Part shown: positions 7,061 to 17,600 of the stretch, piece by piece
Layout: each line of letters begins with the position of its first letter
Position numbering within the stretch: the first letter of the stretch is position 1
Assembly (NCBI GenBank): GCA_020692205.1
Contig: JAIMKV010000008.1
Span: 39,428-103,427, forward strand
Source: Myxosarcina sp. GA_180221_E-2-1-MAG-40_15
Lineage (GTDB): Bacteria > Cyanobacteriota > Cyanobacteriia > Cyanobacteriales > Xenococcaceae
DNA length: 64,000 nucleotides
Reading direction: 5' to 3'
Program-made: the position numbers and the translations under genes
Notes under the pieces: generated by a model
Seen by the model: only the letters and a program-made list of their open reading frames with translations
Database searches by the model: none
Told to the model about the DNA's origin: nothing

Positions 7061-10000
7061 GTGCTAAATAATTCTGTAGCGATCATCGAGCAAGTCATTG
7101 TCAAGTTACGTCAATTAGTTCAATTAGAGGTGCAACAAAGTTGGCGTGACATTACCCACCTAAGCATAGCTGATCCTAGCAGTAATTTAGCTACAGTAAA
7201 TTTGCCAGAATGCCAAACCGCTGTAATCAACGAAAAAGGTTATATTACTTTTCCCCCAGGAAAACAAGTCAAGCTGTTGGCGCAAAAAATTATAATTCCC
7301 CAAACGCTACAAGGCTATCTATTATCTGGACTAAATTTACGCTTAGTCTTAACTTGGTGGGCGGAATCTGCTCAAATATTGATTAATGGCAAGTTAGTCC
7401 AACAAGGCGACTTGTTTGATTCTTCAGCGCGGGTATTGATTACCGATAATGCTCAACCAGGACAAGAATATCTGGTTACTATACGCCTTGTAAGTCCTAA
7501 TCATGACATTGGGGCGTTAATGCGATCGCATTTAATTTACGAAAAGTCACATTTGGCTGAAATCGATCCTGGTTTAGTAGCGGATGAGCTTTCTGTCTTA
7601 CTTAAATATATCTCTCAGTTTGAACCAGAACACCTGGACGTATTAGCAGCAGCATTAGATAAGTTTGATTGGCGCAATCTTGAAAATGCCAACAGGTTCG
7701 TAGACGATTTGGCACAATTGCGATCGAGTCTGTTACCTCTGGCGAAAAATATTAAACAACGTCGCTTTAATTTACTCGGTCATGCACATTTAGATATGGC
7801 TTGGCTGTGGACAACCTCTGAAACTTATGAAGTTGCCGAACGTACGTTTAAATCTGTTCTTAGCTTACAACAGGATTTTTCCGTTCTGACTTTTGGTCAT
7901 ACAAGCCCTGCTTTGTATCAGTGGATTGAACATAATCGTCCTGAATTATTTAACCAGATCCAGAATGCAGTCAAATCAAACAAGTGGGAAATACTGGGCG
8001 GAATGTGGATTGAACCCGAAACTAACTTAGTTAGCGGGGAATCGTTAATCCGGCAGTTGCTCTACGGACAAGAATACTATCAAAAAAAGTTTGGGGATAT
8101 CTGTCAGGTTGCTTGGCTACCCGATAGCTTTGGCTTTACTTGGCAACTGCCTCAGATTATGCACCAGTGTGGGATTGAATATTTCGTTACGGGTAAACTG
8201 CACTGGAATGATACAACTAAGTTTCCTTTAGGCTGTTTTTGGTGGGAATCACCCGACGGCACTCGCTTACTTACGGTGATGTCTCCCCCCAACGTGACTG
8301 GAGTGATGGACACTAACCCAATTACCATGACTAACTACGCAGTTGATTGGGAAACTCAAACAGGCTTGCAGGATATTTTTTGGTTACCAGGAGTAGGCGA
8401 TCATGGCGGTGGACCGACGAGAGATATGTTAGAAGTGGCGGCTAAATGGAGTAACTCCCCATTTTTCCCTGAAATTAGGTTTTCTACCGCTATTGATTAT
8501 CTAGAAAAGATTGCCGAAGAGAAAGATCGAGAGTCTAGTCTTGGTATTAAGTCGCGTTTGAGTAAAGATGATCTCGCGCCAAGACGCAGAGACGCAGAGA
8601 AGAACACCAAGGGGATAGATGCAACTCAGGAGCAATTCCCTGTATGGAAGGACGAACTATATCTGGAATTACATCGCGGTTGCTATACCAACCATGCCGA
8701 GCAAAAAAGATTCAATCGCTATAGTGAAAGACTGCTTTATCAGGCAGAGTTGTGGTCAACTCTAGCAACTCTACTTTGTGGGGACATGTTCGTAAGCCAG
8801 CCACTATTTTCCACTATGAACAGAATAATCGAAAGAGCAAGTTTTTGTCAAGAGGACTGGCAAGAGTTAGTTAAAATTGCCTGGAAAAAAGTTTTATTCA
8901 ATCAGTTCCACGATATTCTGCCTGGTACATCCATCCCCGAAGTATTCGCTGAAGCCAATCGAGAATGGTCAACAGCGATCGCCATCGGCGAACATCTCTT
9001 ACAAAATGCCTTGAGAGCGATCGCCTTAAATATTGAGTTACCTGAACCACCTCAAGCCGATGCGCAACCTGTAGTGGTGTTTAATTCTTTAAATTGGTCG
9101 CGATCTGAAGTAGTAACAATTAAAGATCCGCAATTTGCTATAGAAAGTGCAACTTTTTGGCTTTATGACGATCTCGGACAAGAAATACATTTAGAAAGCG
9201 ATCAAGCAGAAAATAAATTAACTTTTTGGGCTGCTAATATTCCAGCGGTAGGCTATCGTTTGTATTGGTTGTGTCAGCAGGAAATAAACTCTAATAACCC
9301 CAGGAAAGTTACTGATTTTCCGTCAAATTATCAATTAGAGAATCAGTATTTAACCGTAGTTGTCAATCCCCATACTGGTGACTTAGATAGTATCTTCGAC
9401 AAAACAAATAATCGAGAGATACTTAGCCAACCAGGCAATAAGCTACAGGCTTTTAAAGATTCAGGGCAATATTGGGATGCTTGGAATATCGATCCTGATT
9501 ATGAACAAAAACAATTGCCAGGTACAAAACTAGTATCGATTGAATGGATAAAATCTGGATTAACTAAAAGTATTAGAGTGATTAAAAAACTCAATCAATC
9601 CCAATTTATTCAAGACTATATTTTAGAATCACATTCCCCAATTTTAAAAATAGCTAACCTTGTAAATTGGCAAGAAACTCAGGTAATGGTTAAGGTAGAG
9701 TTTCCCTTAAATATATCCAGTGACATTGTTACCTACGAAATTCCCTGCGGAGCGATCGCCAGAACTACAACGCCTAAAACCGAAGAAGAACAAGCCAAGT
9801 GGGAAGTTCCCGCGTTGAATTGGGCAGATCTAACCGATAATGAGGGCAAATATGGCGTTAGTCTACTGAATGATTGCAAATATGGTTACGATGCCAAACC
9901 AAATCGATTACGGCTAACTTTATTACGTTCCTCGGTATGGCCCGATCCTCAAAGTGATAGGGGAGTCCATCGCTTTACTTATGCTATATATCCCCATCAA

Positions 10001-10381
10001 CATAGCTGGAAAGAAGCAAAAACGGTGCAGAAAGGTTATGAACTAAATACGCCGATGCAGACAGTGTTACTTAATCGTGATCGGGATGAAGCAGGATTTA
10101 ATCAATTACCACCCAAGAGTGAGCTATTAAACTTATCTGCCGATAATTTAGTTCTCATGGCATTAAAGCTATCTTCCTCACAAAAAATAATTATGCGTTG
10201 CTATGAAGCCCACGGAGAATCAGTAACCCTACAGCTTAAGAGTGATTTAAATTTACAGTTAGATAGCTTAATTGACTGTTTGGAAACCGAAAAAGCAAAA
10301 GTCGAACCAATTAATCAAATCAAACCTCACAAAATCGTGACTTTTAAATTAAAAGAAATTTCAGCAATTATTAAAAGCTAA
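7061..10381 (+). CDS. Glycoside hydrolase family 38 alpha-mannosidase
   Basis: This 1106-residue protein has the bacterial GH38 layout: N-terminal beta domain, catalytic (beta/alpha)7 domain from about residue 240, middle helical domain and large C-terminal beta domains. The zinc and catalytic motifs are visible: GHAHLDMAWLW (first zinc ligands), AWLPDSFGFTWQLPQI (the nucleophile Asp, also a zinc ligand) and DHGGGPTRD (fourth ligand His). It retains configuration and removes alpha-mannose. No signal peptide is seen, so it is probably cytoplasmic. The start is GTG. Between LEKIAEE and FPVWKDELYLE lies a charged stretch of about 40 residues (488-530) that looks like an insertion carrying a repeat. 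The mre and rfb neighbours suggest glycan turnover, which is inference. Confidence 0.9.
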   Translation: MLNNSVAIIEQVIVKLRQLVQLEVQQSWRDITHLSIADPSSNLATVNLPECQTAVINEKGYITFPPGKQVKLLAQKIIIPQTLQGYLLSGLNLRLVLTWWAESAQILINGKLVQQGDLFDSSARVLITDNAQPGQEYLVTIRLVSPNHDIGALMRSHLIYEKSHLAEIDPGLVADELSVLLKYISQFEPEHLDVLAAALDKFDWRNLENANRFVDDLAQLRSSLLPLAKNIKQRRFNLLGHAHLDMAWLWTTSETYEVAERTFKSVLSLQQDFSVLTFGHTSPALYQWIEHNRPELFNQIQNAVKSNKWEILGGMWIEPETNLVSGESLIRQLLYGQEYYQKKFGDICQVAWLPDSFGFTWQLPQIMHQCGIEYFVTGKLHWNDTTKFPLGCFWWESPDGTRLLTVMSPPNVTGVMDTNPITMTNYAVDWETQTGLQDIFWLPGVGDHGGGPTRDMLEVAAKWSNSPFFPEIRFSTAIDYLEKIAEEKDRESSLGIKSRLSKDDLAPRRRDAEKNTKGIDATQEQFPVWKDELYLELHRGCYTNHAEQKRFNRYSERLLYQAELWSTLATLLCGDMFVSQPLFSTMNRIIERASFCQEDWQELVKIAWKKVLFNQFHDILPGTSIPEVFAEANREWSTAIAIGEHLLQNALRAIALNIELPEPPQADAQPVVVFNSLNWSRSEVVTIKDPQFAIESATFWLYDDLGQEIHLESDQAENKLTFWAANIPAVGYRLYWLCQQEINSNNPRKVTDFPSNYQLENQYLTVVVNPHTGDLDSIFDKTNNREILSQPGNKLQAFKDSGQYWDAWNIDPDYEQKQLPGTKLVSIEWIKSGLTKSIRVIKKLNQSQFIQDYILESHSPILKIANLVNWQETQVMVKVEFPLNISSDIVTYEIPCGAIARTTTPKTEEEQAKWEVPALNWADLTDNEGKYGVSLLNDCKYGYDAKPNRLRLTLLRSSVWPDPQSDRGVHRFTYAIYPHQHSWKEAKTVQKGYELNTPMQTVLLNRDRDEAGFNQLPPKSELLNLSADNLVLMALKLSSSQKIIMRCYEAHGESVTLQLKSDLNLQLDSLIDCLETEKAKVEPINQIKPHKIVTFKLKEISAIIKS
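8576..8611 (+). repeat. In-frame interspersed repeat inside the GH38 gene
   Basis: The bases AAGACGCAGAGACGCAGAGA with their flanks match the kind of short CGCAGAGA-rich repeat common between genes in cyanobacteria. Here it is read as APRRRDAEKN within the alpha-mannosidase, in a charged segment with no counterpart expected in GH38. The insertion keeps the frame. That the motif is repeated elsewhere in this genome is assumed; I see only this copy in the window. Confidence 0.45.
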
Positions 10382-10680
10382 ATTTGAGGTTTTAATTGGC
10401 TGTTCCACTTATTAGCAGGTAAGTCTATCATTCGTTATGCTTGAAGATAAATAAAGCTCAGTATTGAATTTAGTGAGAAAAGTGAAAATAAAAATTGACA
10501 ATTGACTATTAGCAATTTTAAATAGATAGTTTGAAAAGTAAAAATACCGAGAATAATCGGTGTTTTTACTGAATATTTTTTATTGAATGCTATGTTATTT
10601 TGATGCTGTCAGCAGATGATCCGTTTATTTACGGCAAAGTTATCGCTGAAGGCTGGTAAAAACTCTTATAAAAAAGCTTC
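10382..10680 (+). other. Intergenic region between GH38 and rfbC
   Basis: This 299-base AT-rich gap contains the hairpin terminator at 10537-10570 and presumably the promoter of the rhamnose operon. A short frame at 10603-10659 encodes 18 residues (SADDPFIYGKVIAEGW after MLS). It looks more protein-like than its surroundings and could be the tail of a lost gene. No RNA gene was recognised. Confidence 0.4.
10537..10570 (+). terminator. Hairpin terminator after GH38 alpha-mannosidase
   Basis: AGTAAAAATACCGA (10537-10550) pairs with TCGGTGTTTTTACT (10557-10570) across a six-base loop, with one mismatch. The 3' arm contains five T. It lies 156 bases after the GH38 stop and before the rfb operon; because the stem is nearly symmetric it could act in both directions. 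Confidence 0.6.
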
Positions 10681-11226
10681 ATGGATGTTATTGCGACAAC
10701 AATCCCCGATGTTTTAATTATTCAACCCAAAGTATTTGGCGATGAACGTGGCTTTTTTTTAGAAAGCTTTAACGAAAAAACCTTTAAAGAGAAAGCAGGA
10801 ATTACGGCCAAGTTTGTCCAAGACAATCATTCTCGCTCTGCCAAAAACGTTTTACGAGGTTTGCATTATCAAATTAAACAAACTCAAGGCAAGCTAGTTC
10901 GAGTAGTATCAGGGGAAGTATACGATGTAGCGTTAGATATCCGCAAAAGTTCGCCGACTTTTGGACAGTGGACAGGCTGCCTTTTAAGCGAAGCCAATCA
11001 ACGGCAGTTTTGGGTACCACCTGGGTTTGCCCATGGCTTTGTGGTTTTATCTGAAATTGCCGACTTTTTATACAAGACAACCGATTATTACGCACCAGAG
11101 TACGAACGTTCAATCCTGTGGAACGATCCCCAACTAAATATAGACTGGAAAATAACCGAAAAGCCAGTTTTATCCACCAAAGATCAAGCTGGAGTACCTT
11201 TAGAAGAGGCTGAGGTGTTTGCATGA
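10681..11226 (+). CDS. rfbC: dTDP-4-dehydrorhamnose 3,5-epimerase
   Basis: RfbC (RmlC) epimerises C3 and C5 of dTDP-4-keto-6-deoxyglucose, the third step to dTDP-L-rhamnose. The 181-residue length is standard. The cupin fold carries the catalytic His62 (in VLRGLHYQ), Lys71 and the acid Tyr131 (FLYKTTDYY), with the FWVPPGFAHGF motif at 110-120. The stop TGA overlaps the rfbD start (ATGA), showing translational coupling. It opens a four-gene rfbCDAB set. Confidence 0.96.
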   Translation: MDVIATTIPDVLIIQPKVFGDERGFFLESFNEKTFKEKAGITAKFVQDNHSRSAKNVLRGLHYQIKQTQGKLVRVVSGEVYDVALDIRKSSPTFGQWTGCLLSEANQRQFWVPPGFAHGFVVLSEIADFLYKTTDYYAPEYERSILWNDPQLNIDWKITEKPVLSTKDQAGVPLEEAEVFA

Positions 11227-12155
11227 GCAGAATATTACTGACTGGAATTACTGGACAGGTTGGGCAAGAATTACAGCACACTCTCACCACCTTAGGAGAA
11301 GTAATCGGGGTTGATCGTCGAGATCTAAACCTAACTCAACCCGAGCAAATTCGACGGCGAATTACCGAGATTCAACCAGATATAATTGTTAATGCCGCTG
11401 CCTATACCGCTGTAGACCAAGCAGAAACCGAGCCTGAACAGGCAATGGCAATCAATGCCACCGCGCCCACAGCGATCGCCCAAGCTGCTCAAGATCTAGG
11501 CGCAACCGTACTGCATATCTCAACCGACTATGTTTTTAACGGTCAAAATCATACTCCTTATTTAGAAACAGACCAAACCGAGCCTCTAGGAGTATACGGT
11601 AAATCCAAACTACTGGGAGAAATAGGTGTCCAGTCAAATTGCGATCGCCATATTATTCTGCGCACGGCTTGGGTGTATGGTGCCAGAGGACACGGCAACT
11701 TTGTCAAAACCATGCTGAAATTGGGTGCAGCCAGATCGCAATTAAACATAGTCGCCGATCAGGTTGGTAGTCCTACTTGGTCTTATGATATTGCCCAGGC
11801 AATTACCCAACTGCTATCAAAATCTTTGAAAGATTCTAGGATCAAAGGTACTTATCACTTTACCAATAGTGGTGCTGCTAGTTGGTATGACCTAGCGGTG
11901 GCTACTTTCGCTGAAGCCAAACAACTAGGATTTCCGCTTAAGATTGAGCAAGTTTTTCCCATCACTACCGAAGAATTTCCCACGCCGACTCAACGTCCTG
12001 CCTATTCAGTCTTGTCCAAAGGCAAAATTACCGCAGCATTAGGAATTGCTCCTCCCTATTGGCGTGACTCTTTAAGAAAAATGCTCACCGAATGGTCTTC
12101 CATTTCCATCGAGGAGGAAGCGAAACTGCAACTAATCGCTGCCCATAAAGTTTAA
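11223..12155 (+). CDS. rfbD: dTDP-4-dehydrorhamnose reductase
   Basis: RfbD (RmlD) reduces dTDP-4-keto-L-rhamnose to dTDP-L-rhamnose with NAD(P)H, the final step. The 310-residue short-chain dehydrogenase has the nucleotide loop GITGQVGQEL at residues 8-17, the STDYVFNG segment and the catalytic Tyr125-x3-Lys129 pair (VYGKSK). The start overlaps the rfbC stop by four bases, and the stop overlaps the next ATG by one base, so the three genes form one translation-coupled unit. Confidence 0.96.
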   Translation: MSRILLTGITGQVGQELQHTLTTLGEVIGVDRRDLNLTQPEQIRRRITEIQPDIIVNAAAYTAVDQAETEPEQAMAINATAPTAIAQAAQDLGATVLHISTDYVFNGQNHTPYLETDQTEPLGVYGKSKLLGEIGVQSNCDRHIILRTAWVYGARGHGNFVKTMLKLGAARSQLNIVADQVGSPTWSYDIAQAITQLLSKSLKDSRIKGTYHFTNSGAASWYDLAVATFAEAKQLGFPLKIEQVFPITTEEFPTPTQRPAYSVLSKGKITAALGIAPPYWRDSLRKMLTEWSSISIEEEAKLQLIAAHKV

Positions 12156-13255
12156 TGTCAACCAAGCCAATCAACATAACAATGAAAGCAATTATTCTGT
12201 CTGGTGGTAAAGGTACGAGATTGCGTCCTCTAACTTATACAGGAGCAAAACAGCTAGTTCCCGTCGCCAACAAGCCAATCCTGTGGTATGGGATTGAATC
12301 CATTGTGGCTGCGGGTATTACAGAAATCGGCATTATCATTAGTCCCGAAACAGGAGGAGAAGTACAGTCCAAAACGGGTAATGGCGATCGCTTTGGGGCA
12401 AAAATAACCTATATTCGACAGGATGAACCTTTGGGACTGGCTCATGCGGTCAAGGTAGCACAACCATTTTTAGGTGATGCTCCTTTTGTCATGTACTTGG
12501 GAGACAACCTGGTGCAAAGTGAGCTTGACCTGTTTATCGATAAATTCAAATCAAAACACTTAGATGCTTTAACTCTGCTTTGTGAAGTCGAAAATCCCAG
12601 CGCGTTTGGGGTAGCCAGGGTAGACGAGACAGGTAAGGTGTTGCAGCTCATTGAAAAGCCTCAAAATCCCCCTTCTAATTTAGCCTTAGTGGGAGTTTAT
12701 TTATTCTCGCCAGCAATTCATCAGGCGATCGCCAATATCCAGCCATCTCCTAGAGGAGAACTAGAAATTACTGATGCCATTCAATATCTCATTGACCAGC
12801 AGCAGAGTGTAGCCTCGTTTAGACTTCAGGGATGGTGGTTAGATACAGGGAAAAAAGACGATCTTTTGGCCGCAAATCAGATTATCTTAGATACTTGCCT
12901 AGAATCTACCCATGAGGGAACTATAGATGAAGCAAGTAAGATTAGCGGTCGAGTTCATGTGGGGCAAGGCTCTCAGATTACGAACTCGATGATTCGTGGG
13001 CCTGTAACCATCGGTAAAAACTGCAAGATCCAAAATTGCTTTATTGGTCCTTATAGCAGTATCGCCGACGATACAACCTTAATTGACATTGATATCGAGC
13101 ATAGCGTGATCCTCAAAGGAGCAACCTTAGAAGGGATTAGCGCTCGCATTGTAGATAGCTTGATTGGCGAAAGAGCGCATCTTAAAGTTGCACCCCAACG
13201 CCCAAAGGCACTGCGGTTTATGATCGGCGACGACTCGCAGATTGAACTGACTTAA
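12155..13255 (+). CDS. rfbA: Glucose-1-phosphate thymidylyltransferase, long form
   Basis: RfbA (RmlA) makes dTDP-glucose from dTTP and glucose-1-phosphate, the first step to dTDP-rhamnose. The nucleotidyltransferase signature LSGGKGTRLRPLT and the segment LVPVANKPI are intact. The protein is about 70 residues longer than classical RmlA (about 290) and ends in a left-handed beta-helix-like repeat region (about 255-345, with GRVHVGQGSQI and GPVTIGKNCKI). This resembles the long form known from actinobacterial antibiotic clusters and archaea. Two starts are possible: ATG 12155, overlapping the rfbD stop by one base, or ATG 12182, which begins directly at MKAIILSGG. The second gives a more usual N-terminus. 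Confidence 0.93.
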   Translation: MSTKPINITMKAIILSGGKGTRLRPLTYTGAKQLVPVANKPILWYGIESIVAAGITEIGIIISPETGGEVQSKTGNGDRFGAKITYIRQDEPLGLAHAVKVAQPFLGDAPFVMYLGDNLVQSELDLFIDKFKSKHLDALTLLCEVENPSAFGVARVDETGKVLQLIEKPQNPPSNLALVGVYLFSPAIHQAIANIQPSPRGELEITDAIQYLIDQQQSVASFRLQGWWLDTGKKDDLLAANQIILDTCLESTHEGTIDEASKISGRVHVGQGSQITNSMIRGPVTIGKNCKIQNCFIGPYSSIADDTTLIDIDIEHSVILKGATLEGISARIVDSLIGERAHLKVAPQRPKALRFMIGDDSQIELT

Positions 13256-13262
13256 CCAAACT

Positions 13263-13289
13263 TAGGAGTAAGGCACTGCTTTACTCCTA
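13263..13289. terminator. Strong palindrome after rfbA
   Basis: TAGGAGTAAGGC and GCTTTACTCCTA pair over twelve positions (one G-T wobble) around an ACT loop, just after the rfbA stop. No T tract follows, so it may be a REP-like palindrome or a processing or stability hairpin rather than a true terminator. It separates rfbA from rfbB. Confidence 0.55.
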
Positions 13290-13363
13290 CAGATGTAATA
13301 GGCGATAGCCCCTCTGATAAATCAAGCTAATAGCTAACAGGTAGTAGGTAAATTTTAAATTTT

Positions 13364-14458
13364 ATGTCACAAAATAGCAATAGAACACCTCGTCGGATCT
13401 TAGTTACAGGAGGAGCAGGCTTTATTGGCTCAAACTTTGTCCATCACTGGTGCAGTAGCTATCCGAGCGATCGCGTGGTGGTTTTAGATGCTCTAACCTA
13501 TGCTGGGAATCAACAGAATCTAGCTAGTTTGACAGATAACTCCAATTTCAAGTTTGTTCCAGGAGATATCTGCGATCGCACTTTAGTCGATCGCATCTTA
13601 GATTCAGAAAACATTGACACCGTAGCTCATTTTGCTGCCGAATCTCATGTAGACCGTTCCATCATTGGACCAGGGGCTTTTGTCCAGACCAACGTGGTGG
13701 GAACATTCACCCTTTTAGAAGCCTTTCGCCAACGCTGGAATCAACGCAAGCAACCTCAGGGCGATCGCTTTTTGCATGTCTCTACAGATGAAGTATACGG
13801 TAGTTTAGAGCGAGATGATCCAGCCTTTACCGAGACTACTCCTTATACTCCGAACAGTCCTTATTCAGCATCCAAAGCAGGGAGCGATCACCTAGCGCGG
13901 GCCTATTTCCATACTTACGGCATGCCTACCATAATTACCAACTGCTCGAATAATTATGGACCTTATCATTTCCCCGAAAAGTTAATTCCCTTAATGTGTA
14001 TTAATATTTTGTTGGGTAAACCCTTGCCTGTATACGGTGACGGGCAAAATATTCGCGATTGGCTTTATGTCGAAGATCACTGTCGCGCCTTGGATGTAGT
14101 AATTCATCGCGGTGAGCCTGGAGAAACTTACAACGTTGGTGGGAATAACGAAGTCAAAAACATTGATTTGGTAGAGCATCTGTGTGAACTGATGGACGAG
14201 CTAGCACCGAATCTCCCTGTAAGTCCCTCGCGAAACTTAATTACCTTCGTCAAAGATCGAGCTGGTCATGATCGCCGTTATGCGATTGATGCCAGTAAAA
14301 TTAAGCGGGAGCTGGGCTGGAGTCCTCAAGAAACTGTAGCAGGAGGTTTGCGCCGTACCGTTGAATGGTATCTGGCAAATCAACAATGGTGGCAACCATT
14401 ACTCAGTGAGGAGTATAAAAATTACTATGACCAGGTATATGCTCAGGAAGCTTCTTAG
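13364..14458 (+). CDS. rfbB: dTDP-glucose 4,6-dehydratase
   Basis: RfbB (RmlB) converts dTDP-glucose to dTDP-4-keto-6-deoxyglucose. The 364-residue extended short-chain dehydrogenase shows the NAD loop [10 protein letters not shown] at about 15-24, the catalytic STDEVYG and the Tyr167-x3-Lys171 pair (YSASK). Further family motifs are [19 protein letters not shown] and [15 protein letters not shown]. It is separated from rfbCDA by a 108-base gap with a hairpin but completes the full dTDP-L-rhamnose set. A heptamer repeat follows. Confidence 0.97.
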   Translation: MSQNSNRTPRRILVTGGAGFIGSNFVHHWCSSYPSDRVVVLDALTYAGNQQNLASLTDNSNFKFVPGDICDRTLVDRILDSENIDTVAHFAAESHVDRSIIGPGAFVQTNVVGTFTLLEAFRQRWNQRKQPQGDRFLHVSTDEVYGSLERDDPAFTETTPYTPNSPYSASKAGSDHLARAYFHTYGMPTIITNCSNNYGPYHFPEKLIPLMCINILLGKPLPVYGDGQNIRDWLYVEDHCRALDVVIHRGEPGETYNVGGNNEVKNIDLVEHLCELMDELAPNLPVSPSRNLITFVKDRAGHDRRYAIDASKIKRELGWSPQETVAGGLRRTVEWYLANQQWWQPLLSEEYKNYYDQVYAQEAS

Positions 14459-14517
14459 CTTTTAGCTTTTGGTTATCGGCGATCGCCAATCTGGAAAAGG
14501 TCATTTCCTATGTGGTA

Positions 14518-14566
14518 CTTCTGACTCCTGACTTCTGACTCCTGACTTCTGACTTCTGACTCCTGA
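14518..14566 (-). repeat. Heptamer tandem repeat, seven copies, inverse orientation
   Basis: Seven consecutive units of CTTCTGA or CTCCTGA lie between rfbB and the first large glycosyltransferase. The reverse complement, TCAGAAG, is a circular shift of AGAAGTC, so this is the same family as the repeat at 6247-6309, lying on the opposite strand. Confidence 0.93.
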
Positions 14567-14627
14567 CTTCCCTTGCGGTTAGTTGCATACATACTTCAAT
14601 TGTTTTTCTCCCAACACATAATCCGAA

Positions 14628-17600
14628 ATGCTCAAAGTAGATGAGGCTCAAGTTTGTTTAGAACAAGCACAGAAACATTGGCAGTCGCAACAATGGCAGG
14701 CAACAATTCAAGCCTGTGCCAAGGCACTTGCCATAGATCAACAGCTAGCTCAAGCTCACAAATTGATGGGTGACGCACTGCAAAAAACCGATCGAATCAA
14801 AGAAGCGATTGGTTACTATCAAGAAGCGATCGACATTAAGCCTGATTTTGCCGAAGTCTACGCCAATTTAGGAACTCTCTATGCGCGACAACAACAGTGG
14901 CAGCAAGCGATCGACAATTATCAGCAGGCACTCAAGATTGAGCCTAACTTTACCGCCATATATCGACACTTAATTAAATGCCAACTACAACAGCAAACTA
15001 AAACAACTTCAGCCCCTCAATCGCTCCCTGAATCTGATCAAATTTTAAATAACTATCTTAATCGAGGGCAAACTTTGCAGCAACAGGGAGATCTAGAGGC
15101 TTCTTTAGAACAGTATTTGAATGCCGCTAAACTTAGACCACAGCTGGAAACCTATAAAGAAATAGTAAAACTTTGCGAACAATTAGAGTTATGGCACCAA
15201 GCAGCTAAATACTGTCGTCAAATTTTACAGTTAACTAATACTGCCAACAATTCTCTGGTTTTAAAATCAACGTTAGAACTACCCCAGCTACCCCAGGCCA
15301 AAAAGCCAGCGCCAATCACAGCCGAGAATCAATTTAATCTGGCTGGTTTATCTGCCAAGCAAAAAGACTGGTCACGAGCAATCTCGCACTATCAACAGGC
15401 GATCGCTCTAGAACCAAAAATGGCACAAGCATATTTGGAGTTAGCCCGTATTTTAACCCGCTTAGGCGACCAAGAACGAGCGACACAATCTTGGTTGCAG
15501 GCGATCGCGCTAGAAGCAGAGGGAATTAGCGATCGCGAATATTTAGCCCTAGGTCAAACTTTAGCCAATCAAGGAAAACATAATTCAGCAATTACCTGTT
15601 ACTATCGGGCAATCAAACAACAGCCCGACTTAATTAATGCCTATCTCGCTTTAGGTATATTACTAACTAAATTGGGTGCCAAAGAGCGGGCGATCGCTTG
15701 CTATCTGCAAGGTTTAAAACAGCAACAACATGCTGAACTCTATTTTCGCTTAGGTAATCTTTATCAAGACGAGCAAAAGTGGTCGCAGGCTGTTGTTTGT
15801 TATCAAAAAGCAACTCAACACGACGCTAAACACGCAGCAGCCTATCACGAACTAGGGGAAGCACTAAGTCAGCAGCAGCTATGGTCACAAGCGGTAACTG
15901 CCTATCAGCAGGCGATCGCGCTTAATCCCAATTTTTCTTGGTCATTCAATAATTTAGGCTATGCGCTAATTCAGTTAGAACGGTGGTCAGAAGCTGTACC
16001 TATTTATCAACAGGCGATCGCGCTTAATCCCAATTTTCCTTGGTCATATTACAATCTTGCCGAAGCTTGTGGCAAACTCGGTCAGTGGGATCAAGCGATT
16101 GAATATTATCAACACTCAGCGCAGATCCAGTGCGATCTACCTCAATTACAGCAAAAGTTAGGCGATGCTTTCTATCGTCGCAGTCAACAGGATCGCGCGA
16201 TCGCCTTGAAGCATTTCTGGCAAGCGATCAAACAAGACCCCAATGACCCTGAAGCTTATCATCAAGCCTTGGCGATCGATAATCGTAACCTTGCTCTTTA
16301 TCTCAAGCTGGGAGATATTTTACAGCAGAATGGCGAGAGCGATGAGGCATTGGTCATCTATCAAATGGCGCTCCAAATTCAGCCAAAAAACAACGAAGTA
16401 CTATCTCGTATACAGCAATGTCGGGTCGTTCCTAGTTCCCATCATGTCTCGTCAGCAGATTTTCAGGCATTGGCTCATGAATTGCTAGAGATTTTGCCCC
16501 ACAGCGATACTCCTGAAGTTTCAATTATTATTCCCGTATATAACCAGTTAGGCTACACTCTTAAATGCCTCAAGGCGATCGCTCTTAATCTGAGCAATAG
16601 CACTCAGGTAGAGGTTATTTTGGTTAATGATTGCTCGACGGATCGAACTGAAGAAATTTTAGCCTCAGTTAGCGCGGTTACTTTGGTTAATCGCCAATCT
16701 AATCAGGGCTTTATTCACTCCTGCAATCAGGGTGCAGCCATAGCTAAAGGGAAATATCTTTATTTTCTTAACAACGATACTGAGATTAAGCCCAACTGTA
16801 TTGAAAGTCTGATGACGGTTTTAGCAGAAGACGATCAAGTGGGTGCTGTCGGTTCTAAGCTAGTGTATCCCCAGGGAAGTTTACAGGAAGCGGGAGGTAT
16901 TGTTTGGCAAGACGCTTCAGGGTGGAACTATGGCAGACAAGACAATCCCCATGCTCCTGAATACAATTATTTGCGACCCGTAGACTATTGTTCGGGAGCT
17001 AGTCTGATGGTCAAAAAAGAGGTTTTTGACCGTTTAAACGGTTTTGAACAAGATTTTGCTCCAGCCTACTATGAAGATACCGATCTTTGCTTTGCCATTC
17101 GTCATCAACTAGGGCTAAAGGTAATGTATCAACCAAAGTCCGAGGTGATTCACTATGAAGGCATCAGTTCTGGCACTTCGACTACTAGCGGAACTAAAAA
17201 ATATCAGCTAGTTAATGCGGTTAAATTTAAGCAAAAATGGCAAACTGCTCTTGAGCAAGATAATTATTTACCCAATCTGGGCATTACCAATGTTCCTCGG
17301 TCTACGAGAAAATATCTTGGTCATAAGACTATCCTGGTGATTGATAGCTATATGCCGAGCTATGATCGAGAGTCTGGTTCGCGACGCTTATTTGAACTAT
17401 TAAAGATTTTCAAAGCACTCAATTATCACGTCATTTTTGCTGCGGATAATGGTGTAAAAGCTGAACCTTACACCACTGTTTTACAGAATTTGCAGATTGA
17501 GGTTTTATATACTCAACCAGGCTACGGCACTAAAATCGAACAACAAATCGCTGAGCGACTAGCTTTAATCGATCTTGCCTGGATTTGTCGCCCCGAACTA

